Shown here piece after piece: positions 7,722 to 18,693 of a stretch of 40,606 nucleotides of DNA. The translations under genes and the position numbers were made by a program. The notes under the pieces were generated by a model. That model worked only from the letters and a program-made list of their open reading frames with translations. It was not told the DNA's origin and did no database searches. Position 1 is the stretch's first letter, and each line of letters opens with the position of its first letter. Source of the DNA: Chara braunii (taxonomy: Eukaryota; Streptophyta; Charophyceae; Charales; Characeae); contig BFEA01000842.1 in the NCBI GenBank assembly GCA_003427395.1, positions 215,071 through 255,676 of the forward strand, in the 5' to 3' direction.

Positions 7722-8290
7722 TTGCCGCTCAATCGCCATAGCTGCTGCCACCTGCCACCATCGCCGTGTGCACTTGAGCTCAGAATGAATCCTGCAATCC
7801 CCAAACCTACCAACTCCCACCATCGCTATTCTTCTTCATTCAACCTCTTCCGAATACAGCGTCGCTCAATCGCCATAGGTGTGGTCCCCCGCCATCGCCA
7901 TCGCCCATTCAAGCTCAGAATGCCTCCTTCAATCGCCATAGCTGCCACCTCCGGCCATCGCCGTCGTTCATTCAAGCTCGGAATGCAACTGCAGCTCCCC
8001 TTGCGCTCCTCCATACTCGAATCTCCCAACAAATTGGTCGGCATGAAAAGAAAAGTTTCTCGAAGAAATTTTCATCGTCCTCTTCCTCCTATTCTTCCTC
8101 CTCCTCCTCTTCATCTTCTTCTTCTCCCTTCTCCTTCTTCTCCTTCCCTCTCTCCTTCTTCTCCTTCCTCTTCAATCGCCAAAGCTGCCACCTCCTGCCA
8201 TCGCCGTCGTTCATTCAAGCTTGGAGTTGACGCTTATGGACGCGGCAGCTTCAACTTCCCCTTGCGCTTCGTGTTCTCCTCCCTTCTCTT
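7722..8290 (+). repeat. Interspersed ~65-80-bp tandem module (caatcgccat...ttcaagct)
   Basis: Four diverged copies start near 7729, 7867, 7931 and 8174. Each has tcaatcgcca(t/a)ag, then ccatcgccgt, then ttcaagctc. The enclosing open frame (7722-8615, 297 aa) translates them as SIAIAATSGHRRRSFKLGM-like blocks separated by Pro/Ser/Leu runs. The frame then ends in a His/Ser tract made by ATC repeats. Repeat-driven openness is the simplest reading, though the block similarity (HRRRSFKLG in three copies) is notable. Confidence 0.5.
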
Positions 8291-8358
8291 CCTCCTCCTC
8301 TCTCTTCCTCCTTCTCAAACTCTCTCGCACTCATCAACCAATGCCTATCTACTACTAT

Positions 8359-8605
8359 TACAGCGTCATCCTCATCATCATCATCATCATCATTGTCGTC
8401 AGCATGGCCGTCATCTTCGTCTTCTTCTTCTTCATCATCACCATCATCATCATCATCATCATCATCAACATCATCATCATCATCATCGTCATCACCATCA
8501 TTCTCATGAAGAATTATTTCGGTACGAGCTGTGCGATAACCCCCATCACTGTTCTCCTCTCAATTACGAGACATCATCATCATCATCATCATCATCATCA
8601 CGACC
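8359..8605. repeat. ATC/CAT trinucleotide repeats
   Basis: Long (ATC)n-type runs lie at 8367-8392, 8433-8500 and 8571-8600, interrupted by tcttcttc. Depending on frame they encode His, Ile or Ser runs. Confidence 0.9.
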
Positions 8606-8999
8606 GGCCACTTAGGCATTCCTCCGCACATCTCCTCATGCACACTTCGTTCCAATTAGGCACGTGATGGGGATTAACACACACGGACCGTCTACAGGCA
8701 TCCGTGCATGCATCTACGGCCGACACGCCGCACACTGTCACACAGGTATTGGGAGTCGGATCTTTGGAAAAGGCCCCCAGCTTGTTCAACATCCGCTTAG
8801 AGGTACAGACGCGCTCGCACACGAACGAGTCGTTCGAGCTTTGACTGTCTCTTCCTCGAAGTTTCTCCTCCTCTCGCGCTTTCCCGCCCTTCCACATGCT
8901 CCTAATTAGGTAAGCTGGGACAGTGGCCCCTAAGAGCCCCCACCACGCCTGAACCATTGCAGCTGAAGCTAAACTAGCTACCACTCCAACCCCTCCTCC

Positions 9000-9255
9000 C
9001 CTTTCTCTCCTCCTCCTCCTCCTCCTCCTGTGCTGCCTCTCTCGTCCTCTTCCTTCCTTCCTTCACCTTCCTCTCCTCCTTCCGCTTCCGCCTTCCTCTC
9101 CCCCTTCCCCTTCCGCCTTCCTCTCCTCCTCCTTCCGCCTTACTCCCCTTCCTCCCCTCTCGTTCCTCAACTCCTGAACTCTTGAGCTTGAGAGCCCTTG
9201 ATAGCCCTTTTTTGGAGCCCTTTAGAGCCCTTTGGAGCCCTTTAGAGCCCTTGAG
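9000..9255. repeat. CCT-rich DNA followed by a 10-bp tandem repeat
   Basis: 9000-9180 is almost pure pyrimidine (ctcctcctcc, cttccttcc). 9190-9252 holds about six units of gagcccttt(a/g). No gene is seen from 8620 to 9490. Confidence 0.75.
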
Positions 9256-9708
9256 ACCTTCTAGTCCACTTGATCTATAGACGTTACTTCAATTTATCGA
9301 TAGATTCTTCTGCCTTATCCTGACTGGATAAACAAGATTCTTCAGATTCTTCTACCTTATCCGTGATGGATGAACAGGATTGTTCATCACTGATTTTAGT
9401 CACAACATAACAACTATAGCGTGGTTTTCACCTCTCTCTTCTTGTTGAAACAAACAAGAAGAAACGGCCGCCTGGCACTGCTATAGCACTGCTATAATTG
9501 ATTGTCACACCCTACACATATAGCCGCACCAACGTGTCAATTATTCGCTCTCCCACTTCTTCCACAGCGCACGTCTTCCTGTCGCCCCCCCTCTCCCTCT
9601 CCTTCTCCCAGCGCTTTCACCGGACGGATCCTTTTGGGGCAGCAACGAGCACGCCTGATGACGATATCTGTCAATCTTGCGGGCAACCAAGGCCCGAGAT
9701 GTCAATCC

Positions 9709-9773
9709 GACGTGGCAATCTTCAACGATCGAGACCTCAGATCGCAGCTCCACGCCAGATGGATTGCCACGTC
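9709..9773. repeat. 12-bp inverted repeat containing ACGTGGC
   Basis: gacgtggcaatc and its reverse complement gattgccacgtc lie about 40 bp apart. ACGTGGC is an ABRE-like core. This could be a small hairpin or a paired regulatory site. Confidence 0.45.
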
Positions 9774-9865
9774 AGATCTCTTTCTCGGCACCCTTTCATC
9801 AGCACAGATCTGCCATTCGGCTTCCCGTCCTGTTCAGAAACATGCGTACTCTCTCTCTCTCTCTC

Positions 9866-10095
9866 TCCGTAACTTCGGTCCAAAACCTCCTCACCTCAGA
9901 CTACCGCAATCTCTCTCCACTTCCTGGAGAGCGAGGGAAGGATGCCTGTGTCCCAAGGAAACGAACCTCTCTGTCTCTCCGTATCTTTCGTCCCAAAACC
10001 TCCTCACCTCGGACGACCGCAATCTCTCTCCACTTCTGGCGAGCGAGGGAAGGATGCCTGTGTCCCAAAGAAGAGAACCTCTCCGGCGAGGCCAA
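9866..10095. repeat. Tandem duplication, unit ~115 bp
   Basis: The segment with ccaaaacctcctcacctc, accgcaatctctctccactt and gagcgagggaaggatgcctg occurs twice in direct succession (about 9879-9985 and 9990-10095). It follows a short TC run. The overlapping open frames on both strands share this duplication and have no recognisable domain. Confidence 0.8.
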
Positions 10096-10476
10096 ACACA
10101 ACAACGCACCCTCACTTTGTCTGCACCGGACTGGAAAGATGACTGGTATACACTCGTTATCAGGGTGCACTGTGTACGGGGGAGGACGTAGTACAGGGAC
10201 CACCACCACCACGGTGCCCGATAGCACCCGAAATGAAAACGGTGCAACGCAACTGGTTGTATCCGGATGAGTCGCCTAAGACCATTAGCATTCAATGTAA
10301 TTCGAGGCCGAGGACCTCACAATTCAACCCGGAGTTATCCCGGCAGCATCAGCCGGTTTAGCAAGCAAACACAACTCAACCAACATGCAGCCCTACAATC
10401 CATTCACTGCCAACTGTAACCTACTACCTAATTCTCCTATTGACCTAGCCTATCCGACAATGTGTCCTATTCTATC

Positions 10477-11928
10477 CTACTGCACAGTCCTACTGACAGG
10501 ACTGACACTCGGCCCAATGGGGCCGAGAGGAACCTTGTTCCATCTCCTACCCTCACCTACCCATTGTGGTCTACTGTGACCACCGACTGGAACCGAATAC
10601 ACCTGGTTCAACAACTGGTCCACCCTCAAGGCCATAGCAAGAGCCAACAAACCAAAAATAAGAAATAAGGGAGAAAAAAAACACTGACTACCTCCCCAGT
10701 ACTCGCGTCTATTCTGCCCTCGCTCGATCCATTGACACAGAACCAGCTTCCCTTCCAGAGAGACATGGGAGAGGATATTCCCTAAACACCAGGTTTTCCT
10801 GAACCAGTCGAGGCCTGTGCGCCGGTCACTCTGCACCACCGTGCGCGCCCAATCTGCCCTGATTGCCATAGCGAGCATGCCTTTAAATGTGGCCTCTGCC
10901 TGAATCTCATTTAGACTCTCGCCCTGGAATCTCAGGCTGTTCCTGTCCATCCAAATGAGCCACAGCATTATAGCCCTACTCACCTGGGCTATGTATCCCC
11001 AACCTGCTGAGGTGCTGCTCCCCACCGGAACGGCACCAAGCAGGACCCATCTCTGTCCTAGTAAGCCAGCCTGGCCCTTGAACCGTTGCCAATGCATCTC
11101 CCACCATCTCCACCACTTCCTTGATCTTGGGCAGTCCCACCAAAGGTGAGCCCAATTCTCTTCCCTGACTTTACACCTGTCACTGAGCTTGACGACCTCC
11201 ATGCCTCTCTCCGATAACCAAACTGAGGTTGGTACTGCTAGATGAGACTGGAGCCAAAGCAGCGAAGACAACTTTTGTAAAGGGATTGAACTTAACTGAG
11301 ACCACAGCCTGGAGAGTTCATGCTCTGAAGGAGGATTCAGCTCCGGAACCACTCTGTTCCATCGCTGGCCAACCTTCCTTTGTAAGGGCTGGGAGGTGGT
11401 ATTCCTCCTTGCAATGACCTTTGAGTTGAGGTTCTCCAGGCCCACTATCCTCTTGTCCCCCAGCTGCCAGCCCCAAACTGCAGGGTTTATTCTCAAATCC
11501 CTTAGTAGGGTCCCGTTTGCAATGAGTTGGGCCCGGGGGATCATAGGGAGGCCCTCCTCTGTGGGCGGCCTCAGTCTCACCCTTACTTTCGTCAAACTGC
11601 CAAGGCCATACTGGAAACGCATACCTTCTCTTTCCAGGGTTGGCTGGTTGGTGGATTTGTGCCTGTATGTTTCCAGCCAGCAGCGGCCTGAATTGTCATC
11701 GAACCAGCTTTCAAGTCTACAGTACCAGCCTGCTTCGCCGTTGTTCCATTGGAACCAAGTCTCAGGGGGGTCGATGCCCTCTGGGCCTAGGAGGTGTTTC
11801 CACTCCTCCGTTATTGCTGCTCTCAGAAGGTCCGCCCTCTCGTCTTGGTTAGGCAGCTGGCCCAGATGTTCTCTCAGATCAGAGCTTGATTTCCACTGGT
11901 TCACCGTCTCGTCCCATAGGTCACCCAC
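10477..11928 (-). CDS. LINE ORF2 C-terminal region with zf-RVT-like domain (longest intact piece)
   Basis: A 483-aa minus-strand frame. It begins within the region after the reverse transcriptase (GDLWDETVNQWKSSS) and includes a segment typical of the zinc-binding domain found after plant L1 reverse transcriptases: LSDRCKVREENWAHLWWDCP followed by RSRKWWRWW. Residues RC...H...C are present, although the first half of the usual CxxC pair is incomplete. Next comes IMLWLIWMDRNSLRFQG, also typical of plant LINE C-termini (W..RN..RF). A hydrophobic stretch (LFLIFGLLALAMALRV) lies near the end. It is open over nearly 1.5 kb although the rest of ORF2 is broken. Confidence 0.75.
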   Translation of the reverse strand: MGDLWDETVNQWKSSSDLREHLGQLPNQDERADLLRAAITEEWKHLLGPEGIDPPETWFQWNNGEAGWYCRLESWFDDNSGRCWLETYRHKSTNQPTLEREGMRFQYGLGSLTKVRVRLRPPTEEGLPMIPRAQLIANGTLLRDLRINPAVWGWQLGDKRIVGLENLNSKVIARRNTTSQPLQRKVGQRWNRVVPELNPPSEHELSRLWSQLSSIPLQKLSSLLWLQSHLAVPTSVWLSERGMEVVKLSDRCKVREENWAHLWWDCPRSRKWWRWWEMHWQRFKGQAGLLGQRWVLLGAVPVGSSTSAGWGYIAQVSRAIMLWLIWMDRNSLRFQGESLNEIQAEATFKGMLAMAIRADWARTVVQSDRRTGLDWFRKTWCLGNILSHVSLEGKLVLCQWIERGQNRREYWGGSQCFFSPLFLIFGLLALAMALRVDQLLNQVYSVPVGGHSRPQWVGEGRRWNKVPLGPIGPSVSPVSRTVQ

Positions 11929-12210
11929 TGTCGAGGCCCCTTTTTAAAGCCAGCTCAGACCAAACTCTCCAGGCTATCTTCCGAGAGCGAATGGTTGACT
12001 CTCACTGTTCAAGATCCATTCGTTTTCGAAGAGATGTTGACGTTTCACCTCCATCTTGGATTTAGGGGGCATTTGCAACGAAGGCTGAGCCTTCTTCCAA
12101 GCAGCTAGCACATCTCGCCAAAACTTGGAAGCAGGCCATTTGCGCATAAAAGTATCAGCCATGATGGCTACCCAGACATTCGATGGGCGAGAAAGGTGTC
12201 AGTCCTTAGA

Positions 12211-12511
12211 TTACAGGCGCTCCGCCAACAAAAACCAGTCGGTCTCTATGTCAGCGTCTGCCACTTTGGTTGCCCATCTTGCCAGCAGGAAAGTATTTTG
12301 TGTCACAGGGTCGATCGGCGATAAGCCTCCCTCTTCCCGTGGAGTGCAGATCGTCCCAGACCACTTTGCATATGAATCCTTCATCTTCCTTGTTGCCAGG
12401 CTTCCAAATGAACCTCCTAGCCACAACCTTGATTGACTTCAGTACTGTTGGAGAGAGCTTTCTAATTGTCGCCACGTACCATAGCAGGGAAAACGTTGAA
12501 GCCAGTATCAC
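12211..12511 (-). pseudogene. LINE ORF2 thumb/connection fragment
   Basis: Two overlapping frames give YVATIRKLSPTVLKSIKVVA, RRFIWKP and then NTFLLARWATKVADADIE. These match the region just after the reverse transcriptase of plant L1-like elements (L..I......FIW). A frameshift near 12350 separates the halves. Confidence 0.65.
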
Positions 12512-12569
12512 TAGGGCTCAGCCGATCAGTGAGAGGTGAAAAGCTTTGCCCCATTTCTGAACCCGTTTT

Positions 12570-13587
12570 TTAACTCTTCCGCCAGAATCGTTCCGCTGTA
12601 TTTGCTGAGACCCATTCCATTTCCTGCTGAACAGCCAAAGGATACTGTTTAGGCAGAAATAATATAGATTTGTTCCAGTTGACAGCCGCTTCAGAGAACT
12701 CTGCAAAGTCAACCAGGCATTGCTTCAGGGCATCCAACGAAGGCTTCGTATTTGCCAAAATGACAAAAAGGTCGTCAGCAAGGACTTTGACCTTGTTTTC
12801 CTTGCCATTGCCCATCCAGAGGCTTACAAACTCCGGATAACACCTAATATTGCACAACAGTGGTTCCAGATGAAGAAGAAAGAGGAGTGGGGCCAAGGGG
12901 CAGCCTTGCCGTAAAGACCTTGACAGCTTGAACTCCTTGGAGATGACTCCGTTGACACACACGACAGCCGAGGAGAAGTCGTCCAGTGCTTTGACCTATC
13001 TGCAAAAAGGTTCACCAAAGCCCACAACCTTCAGAGTCGTAAGAACGAAGGTCCAATTAACTATGTCGTAGGCTTTTTCTAGGTCCAACAGTAGAATTAT
13101 CATTTCTGTGTCTTCCCCGTCAATCAGTTCCAGCGCTTCGATAACCATCACCACATTCTCGAAGATGGACCTACCCTGCACAAAAGCACCTTGATCTCTT
13201 TGGACTATGCTGGGAAAAAGGCAGCTTAGTCTGGTCGCAAGCGTTCTGGCCAGCAGCATTTAGCAGCGAGATGGGCCACTAGTTCCGAATCTCGTTGCGG
13301 TCGCCTTTTTTGAAGAGCTCCGAGATGATGCCTCACGTCATGGACTGGCCCAATTTTCCTCCCGCCAAGATGCCGTTGAAGAGATTTTTCAGGTCCTCCG
13401 CCAGGGTTTCCCAGCATACTGCGTAGAATTCCACCGGGAGACCATCGTCTCCTAGTGCCTTACCCCTTGCCATCCTTTTGACCGTTTGGAGCACTTCGTC
13501 CTCTGATAGTGGTATCTCCATCAACTTCCTTCCTTCTTCTGGGACTCGAACTGTGAAATTGCCCCATAGTGCTGAGAGTTGAGACAT
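12570..13587 (-). pseudogene. LINE reverse transcriptase, broken
   Basis: Three successive frames make up the reverse transcriptase that copies LINE RNA at the nicked target. 13333-13587 has GKALGDDGLPVEFY. 12996-13259 has VQGRSIFENV and motif A, LLLDLEKAYDIVNW, with the first catalytic Asp. 12570-12962 has motif B, SLRQGCPLAPLLF, and motif C, LADDLFVIL. Motif C has LADD where plant LINEs usually have YADD or FADD. Stops and frameshifts near 13300 and 12980 separate the pieces, so the enzyme cannot be made from this copy. Confidence 0.85.
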
Positions 13588-14154
13588 GATATCATCCAGA
13601 TTGTCAAAGGTCTCCTCATCGTCATGATGTCTTCATAATAGTCTGCTGCATACCGACACATGTCCTCATTTGTGGTTGCCATATGCCATCCAGGATGGTG
13701 CGGGTGACTCAGTTCCTTCATGTGGACCGCTCTGTTCCTGGGTAGCAACCTCTGGAAGGTCTGTCTGGTCATTCTATCCGAGGATACTACGCCCTTGACC
13801 TTCAGGATTTGATACCATCTTTCCTACTTATGAGTCTGAAATTGGTTCCACTCATTTAATCTGGTCGCTCTTTCCTTTGACCAAAACAGGTTAGACACTA
13901 GATGCTGCCAATTTTTTTTCTCGGTTTCGTCGACCCTGTCGCTCAGATCCCGCTCCTCCTTGTTTCTTCCAGAAGCTGCAATCCGAGAAAAGGCATCGTC
14001 TCAAAGAGATGATGCACAGGTCTGCGTCTACCCACTTTGCCTATTGCTCAAACTCCAACTTAGCATTCTTCCAGCTGTGCCAAAAATCTTCCACCCAATT
14101 CGTCAGGCCCTCGTCAGAGAGTAGGGTTGTGTTCAATCGGAAGTAGCCCGCGCC

Positions 14155-14516
14155 TCATTCCTCCAGAGAGGAGATAACACAATCCAGGATAACCGGCTTG
14201 TGATATGACATTGGTTCATTCACCGTCTCCACATTCAGTACGTCACTAGCCAAGTTTGTAGATACCAAAAGGAAATCTAGACGTCTTTGAATCCCTGCCA
14301 GTTGTGTAGGCCTTTCTATCCAAGTGAAGTCATGTGCCCGAGGAAGTATCCATCTGAGCAGTTTGACTCTGTCTAGTGTCATCCCGTGATCTGCCTCTAA
14401 TTATAATCTTGGGCAGCAGACTGTATTCCAGTCGCTTGCAATCATGAGGTTGTTATGACTCAGTAGGACACACAGAAGCATTTCGAAAAAAATATATTTT
14501 TGCCTGCTCCCATTCG
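14155..14516 (-). pseudogene. LINE endonuclease C-terminal fragment
   Basis: The minus-strand translation has SDWNTV (14.4 kb, in place of the usual GDxN), a frame change, then MTLDRVKLLRWILPRAHDFT, RRLDFLLVS and MSYHKPVIL. The order FTW...RLD...S-x-H is that of an APE-type endonuclease. The usual SDH box reads SYH, so a metal-binding or catalytic Asp is changed. The fragment ends at the border with the inverted retroelement block. Confidence 0.75.
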
Positions 14517-14875
14517 GTGTCCCCCGTTGGGGGTCAACACATAGTCCTTCCCTAACTTTCATTTTTTTCTTCCGCTTCTCTTCGTGCTCAATCAATCCAT
14601 TATCTTTTCATAGTCATGCAGTCGGGGAAATGGTTGAGTCAAACTGACCTTGTTTCAAGCTACACTTTCTCTCGGACTTTGCCTCCTTCCAATCTTTCAA
14701 GTGTCCTCCTTTTTTTCCTTCTTGGCGGCACAAGGGACCGACAACCCTTCACTTGCCCTCTTTCTCCACCAAGTGAGGACTGATTTCTTTCACCGTTCGT
14801 TCCCTGACAATATAACAAGGTGAGTGGTGAAGGGTTAGTTATATGTTAAGTGATGGAAGAGAGAGAGGGTGAATT

Positions 14876-14939
<64 letters not shown>

Positions 14940-15055
14940 NNNNNNNNNNNNNNNNNNNNNNNNNNNNNNNNNNNNNNNNNNNNNNNNNNNNNNNNNNNNN
15001 NNNNNNNNNNNNNNNNNNNNNNNNNNNNNNNNNNNNNNNNNNNNNNNNNNNNNNN

Positions 15056-15128
<73 letters not shown>

Positions 15129-15149
15129 GAGAGAGAGAGAGAGAGAGAG
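14517..15149 (-). mobile_element. Inverted copy of the giant element's 3' internal end, containing an assembly gap
   Basis: 14517-14878 is the reverse complement of 36262-36578, with an indel of ~45 bp. The same landmarks occur in the opposite order (gactcaaccatttcccc, cttgaaacaaggtcagttt, tgttgacccccaacggggga). It is followed by (GATA)n, the N gap and (GA)n, which in reverse complement give (TC)n-(TATC)n, the same order as 35969-36160. Similarity to the right-hand copy ends exactly where the polypurine/LTR border would be. Confidence 0.75.
14940..15055. other. Assembly gap (116 N)
   Basis: Unknown bases lie between a GATA run (14879-14939) and a GA run (15056-15150). True length and content are unknown. 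Confidence 0.99.
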
Positions 15150-15892
15150 ATCGGTCTTTGCTTTGTGTGAGATTGTGCACGTAAGTAAAGGTTTGGGATG
15201 CGTCGAGCGGGATAGGGCCGGAAGGAACAGGGCGGCAAAGGGAAAGGGAGAGGGGGCAAAGGGGCTATGAGACCCTTAGCGTAAAACCAATCCATGAAAG
15301 TAATCTTTGCGTTTGTGACTTGGAGTGTAAATGAAAGAAAGAAGTGCAACCTTGCTAAGAAAAATGTGAAGTAGCTTGTGCATGCATGTAAGGAATCCCG
15401 AAAAGACTAAGGGGCCTGCGTCAATAAGGTTGGATGAGATGTATGAGACTCGAAGGGTGCGTAGAGGCGAGGGGGAGGACGGCATCACCGCACCTCGATG
15501 ACGCCGTAGAATTGCAATGCTTAGGGAAACGGTGTGCGACCTAAGGATGACGCTTAGCCTGCGCACAAGAGAAAAAATACTCTCAAAGAACCCCTGGATT
15601 GTCTGCGTATTGGAAGGAGCAATTGCTTGAGAACACAACCAATAATAAAAAAGAATCAGCGTTGCAAAATGACCAGGGAGACCACCACCCGGCGTGCGGG
15701 TTGAGCTACATCCTGAATGTCAAAGCTCTCTCGCGAGATGGTCCACCCTCATCCATCTGAAAGCACTAGGTGGGGGTGACCCTGGGGGGCGAACGGCCCA
15801 CGCCCAGAGCATGAGCGTGGGCGGGCCGAGTCAACTAGGACCTGCAGTGGGGTCGACCAAGACTCGAAAGTCTATCGAGGTTCGGCCCTGCA
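15150..15892 (+). mobile_element. Left (5') LTR of the giant retroelement
   Basis: This segment is repeated in direct orientation at 36580-37323 with high similarity along its whole length. Both start at (a)tcggtctttgctttgtgtg and end at ccct(g/a)ca. The terminal TGT expected from the right copy is replaced by GA-repeat sequence, so the exact left border is lost. Shared minus-strand frames inside both LTRs are not taken as genes. Confidence 0.7.
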
Positions 15893-15896
15893 AAAA

Positions 15897-15917
15897 TAGT
15901 GGAGGTGCCGGGTATGA
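15897..15917 (+). other. Candidate primer-binding site (tRNA-Ala-like)
   Basis: Four bases after the CA end of the left LTR the sequence reads TAGTGGAGGTGCCGGGTAT. It resembles the complement of a plant tRNA-Ala 3' end (TGGTGGAG(A/G)TGCCGGG) with the second base changed. It is not present after the right LTR, which supports the left copy being the 5' LTR. Confidence 0.45.
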
Positions 15918-17397
15918 TGGGTTAAATTGACCCTTGCGATCCCGAAGGGGGCGCCCGACGCATTGACATGTACATAACTTAAGATAAGGAAATGAGGACT
16001 TGTGCTTGCTCTATCCCTTGAGAGAATCAGACTTGAGAGTGGCTGGGCGCATGGCATGGCCAGGCCTGGAGGTATAACATGCATGTTGTGCACTTTGTTA
16101 GCCATCTCCTTGTGGAATGACTCTAGCCTTCCTTCGTCCGTTGCTGATGTTCGCCAGTCCGGGGAAGCCTTGGGTAAGTCGCAGGTCGACTCTTCCTCTT
16201 CGTGTGAAAGAAGGGCTCCGGTTACCTGGCACTGCAGGCGGTTGGTGCTTCCGCTTTGGGCAGGGTCCAATGAAAATCCCGCGGCGGAGTGATGTATGGA
16301 GGTAGGGGGAGTGACATTCATTGTCCTGAGAGAAAATTGTGAGTTATGGGTAGGAAGCACTGAGTGCACCAAGGGAAAGGCACTTGTACTATATGTGTCC
16401 CACTTGGGACTTGTGGTTTGCATGATGGGATTTGAGCGTCCTGCCTTTCAGAAGGAAATGACGGGTCTGTACCGGCTGGTGTGGGTTGCGAAACGTCGTT
16501 CTCTTTGAAGTTCGGCGGGTTTCATGTGTGGAGGTCAGGCCACCGAGCTGTCGGACGGGAGTTTGTCACACCAGTTGATTAGTAGCATTCTCACCCGGGC
16601 GATCCGAGCATGGCTCGATGACCTTGTCCAGACGGGGTGCGAAACGTCTTCTTAGGCGGGGCTTAGCCTGTTGGCTGGCGGGGTTAGACCACTGCATGCA
16701 AGGCAAGGATAGAACCTAAGAGACGATTAGTAGCTCGTAGTACAGTTTGGGAAAGACTGATTTTTGTCGGACCGATGGAAGTGAATGCCCGGACGACTAA
16801 CTATTGCTCCTAACGAGGTGCACGGGGTGATTCCCGGTACCAACGAGGGTAATGAAGAGCGGCAAAACGGGATGGGGTATTTTGGGTAAATGAAGAGGGG
16901 TAACACCCTGTGTCGGAGCCTGGGTACCGCGCTCGCGACGGTTCAGCTGCGCTTGAGGTATGAGATAAAACTTTGCCGATAGTACCAGCGGAGAGACCAT
17001 ATTGGGATAGGCTGGTGAGGAGATGACCGACCCATATGTGAGATTGCCTGAATTTGCTTTCGTACTCCCCCCCTGTAAAGATTGATTGAGGCTGAATTGT
17101 TGAACGGGGTATGACTCTAGTCTATTCTCACCTCCCTATCTAAGTCTACACGAGTGAGAGATGATTGGAAGGAAGGGGGATAGAGGTCGGTCGGAATGAA
17201 ACAAAGAAAAAAGATGTTGGGAAGTGGGTGGCCGACCGAGGGTACTATGGGAAGGTGATACTTAGGAATTGAGAGGCAAAATAGAAAGACCTTGATGAGG
17301 AGTCTGAAATAATTCTCATATAGGACGTGGGTTGGTCTGACTGGAAGGACCGTTTGGTACTCTCTTATGGAAACAGGGGTCGGGTGCTGGAAACGAG
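15918..17397. other. Internal leader of the giant element, no gene recognised
   Basis: About 1.5 kb after the candidate primer site with only short, unrelated frames on both strands. The 183-aa minus-strand frame at 15872-16423 overlaps the LTR border and has no recognisable domain. I see no repeat or RNA gene. Confidence 0.5.
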
Positions 17398-18200
17398 ATG
17401 GTGCGGTGGTTGTTATCCCCGATCTATATCAGCGGTCCGGAAATGCCGCTAGATGTAAAGGATGGGGTATTGGTGGTCCTCCCGGAAGATGGGATGTGCA
17501 CGTATCTTGAGCCAACATATCAAGCCGTAATGCTGGATGAGGATGACACGTTCCTTTCGATAGAAACGGTATGGACTAAAGTCAGCTTGACAAGGTTGTC
17601 GTCGAGCCTAATGGATTTGGAGTTCCGAGGGACGGTGGAAGCCCCGGGGTGGGTCTACTTGTCGCAAGATGGGGAGAACGCTAAGGTCATAGATTTGGTG
17701 CTAAGGAATACGCCGGACGAATTGTTTAGGAAGGCAGAGAGGGAGGTTGTATGGGCTGTATGTCAGCGGGCGGAATTGGAAATGGAAAGGGTAGGTGTGC
17801 GAGTGGAACTCGGGGATAGAGGAATCGTGAGGCGACCCGTTAGAACCTGCGATGTGCGCTGCCTCCCTTTCTGGTGGATGCGGTCTTCGAAACCCGGAGC
17901 AGGCTAGTACAGATATGCCAGTCCATGACGACCCTCGGACTATACCAATGCGCCAGGCAGGACTTCTTCCGGTTGTCGGTAAAAAAAAGGTCGTTTGAAG
18001 GGAATTGGACGAAAGAGTTGGCCGAAATACTGAACTGTCTTAGCATAGACAATGTCTTTGTCCCTAGCTCTGTGCATTTGGGGATAGTCTACAAAAATGT
18101 GGCAGTAGGGGAGACATTCCTGGAAGGTGTGAAGGAATTGTTTTACAACGAAGAGGACGACTTCAGTGACGAGGAAGAAGGGTATGAGATAGAGGCCTGA
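17398..18200 (+). pseudogene. Unrecognised ORF family X, copy 1 (two frames)
   Basis: Two adjoining frames (17398-17907 and 17874-18200) join by one frame change near 17865. The first is acidic and mixed alpha/beta-looking (LDEDDTFLSIETVWTKVSL). The second continues as PFLVDAVFETRSRLVQICQS, then SFEGNWTKELAEILN and GETFLEGVKELF, and ends in a strongly acidic tail (NEEDDFSDEEEGYEIEA). No known family is recognised. The same pattern recurs at 19.4-20.1 kb (plus) and at 18.69-18.98 kb (minus), which shows that it is a real protein family and not chance. It lies between the 5' LTR and gag of the giant element, an unusual place for an extra gene. Confidence 0.55.
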
Positions 18201-18693
18201 GACTTCTAAGGTGGGTGACTTATTTAGGGAAACCGAGTGGCCTGACATTGTGCAGGAAGGGAAAAAATGACTAGAGAGGAATTGTTGATGAACTGCACTT
18301 TTAAGGGATGGGAACCAAGGCGACGCAAAGGGGGAATAAAAATGCCTATACCAGCCGAAAACGAATGGAGAGGGACCATGTGCGACCGAGTCGGATTTAA
18401 AGTTGTCCCGGGACTATCATACGTATAGATAGAGCGGATTTGGAACCCAATAAGGGAAGAGGAAGGTTGGGATGAGATTGTGGAAGGTAAAGTGGAATCG
18501 GTCGGACCTTGTTCTTCTTTTCTGCCCTCTGATCCACACCAGCGTCCGTAGTGACCGGGCGTCTCTCCTTGTTCTCAATCTCCTAGCATGCCCTGCTAAT
18601 CTACTGTTCGTGCTCCCTTATCTTACGTTACCCCTTAGTTTACACAAACCTCCCATACTTTGACTTTCCCATGATGTTCGATTCTCTGACCTT

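Larger units (their letters stand above)
10270..14516 (-). mobile_element. L1-like LINE, minus strand, many frameshifts
   Basis: A non-LTR retrotransposon ORF2 can be followed on the minus strand from a truncated endonuclease (14.5-14.15 kb), through a linker, to the reverse transcriptase (13.6-12.5 kb), a thumb/connection region (12.5-12.2 kb) and a zf-RVT C-terminal region (11.9-10.5 kb). Stops and frame changes break it into at least six pieces. The 5' end stops abruptly at about 14516, where inverted retroelement DNA begins, so the endonuclease N-terminus and any ORF1 are missing. The 3' UTR is placed at about 10.27-10.48 kb; no clear poly(A) tail was found, so that border is uncertain. 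Confidence 0.85.

Noticed and set aside
15872-16423. 183-aa minus-strand frame over the LTR/leader border
   Set aside because: It crosses the LTR border and primer-binding region and has no recognisable motif.
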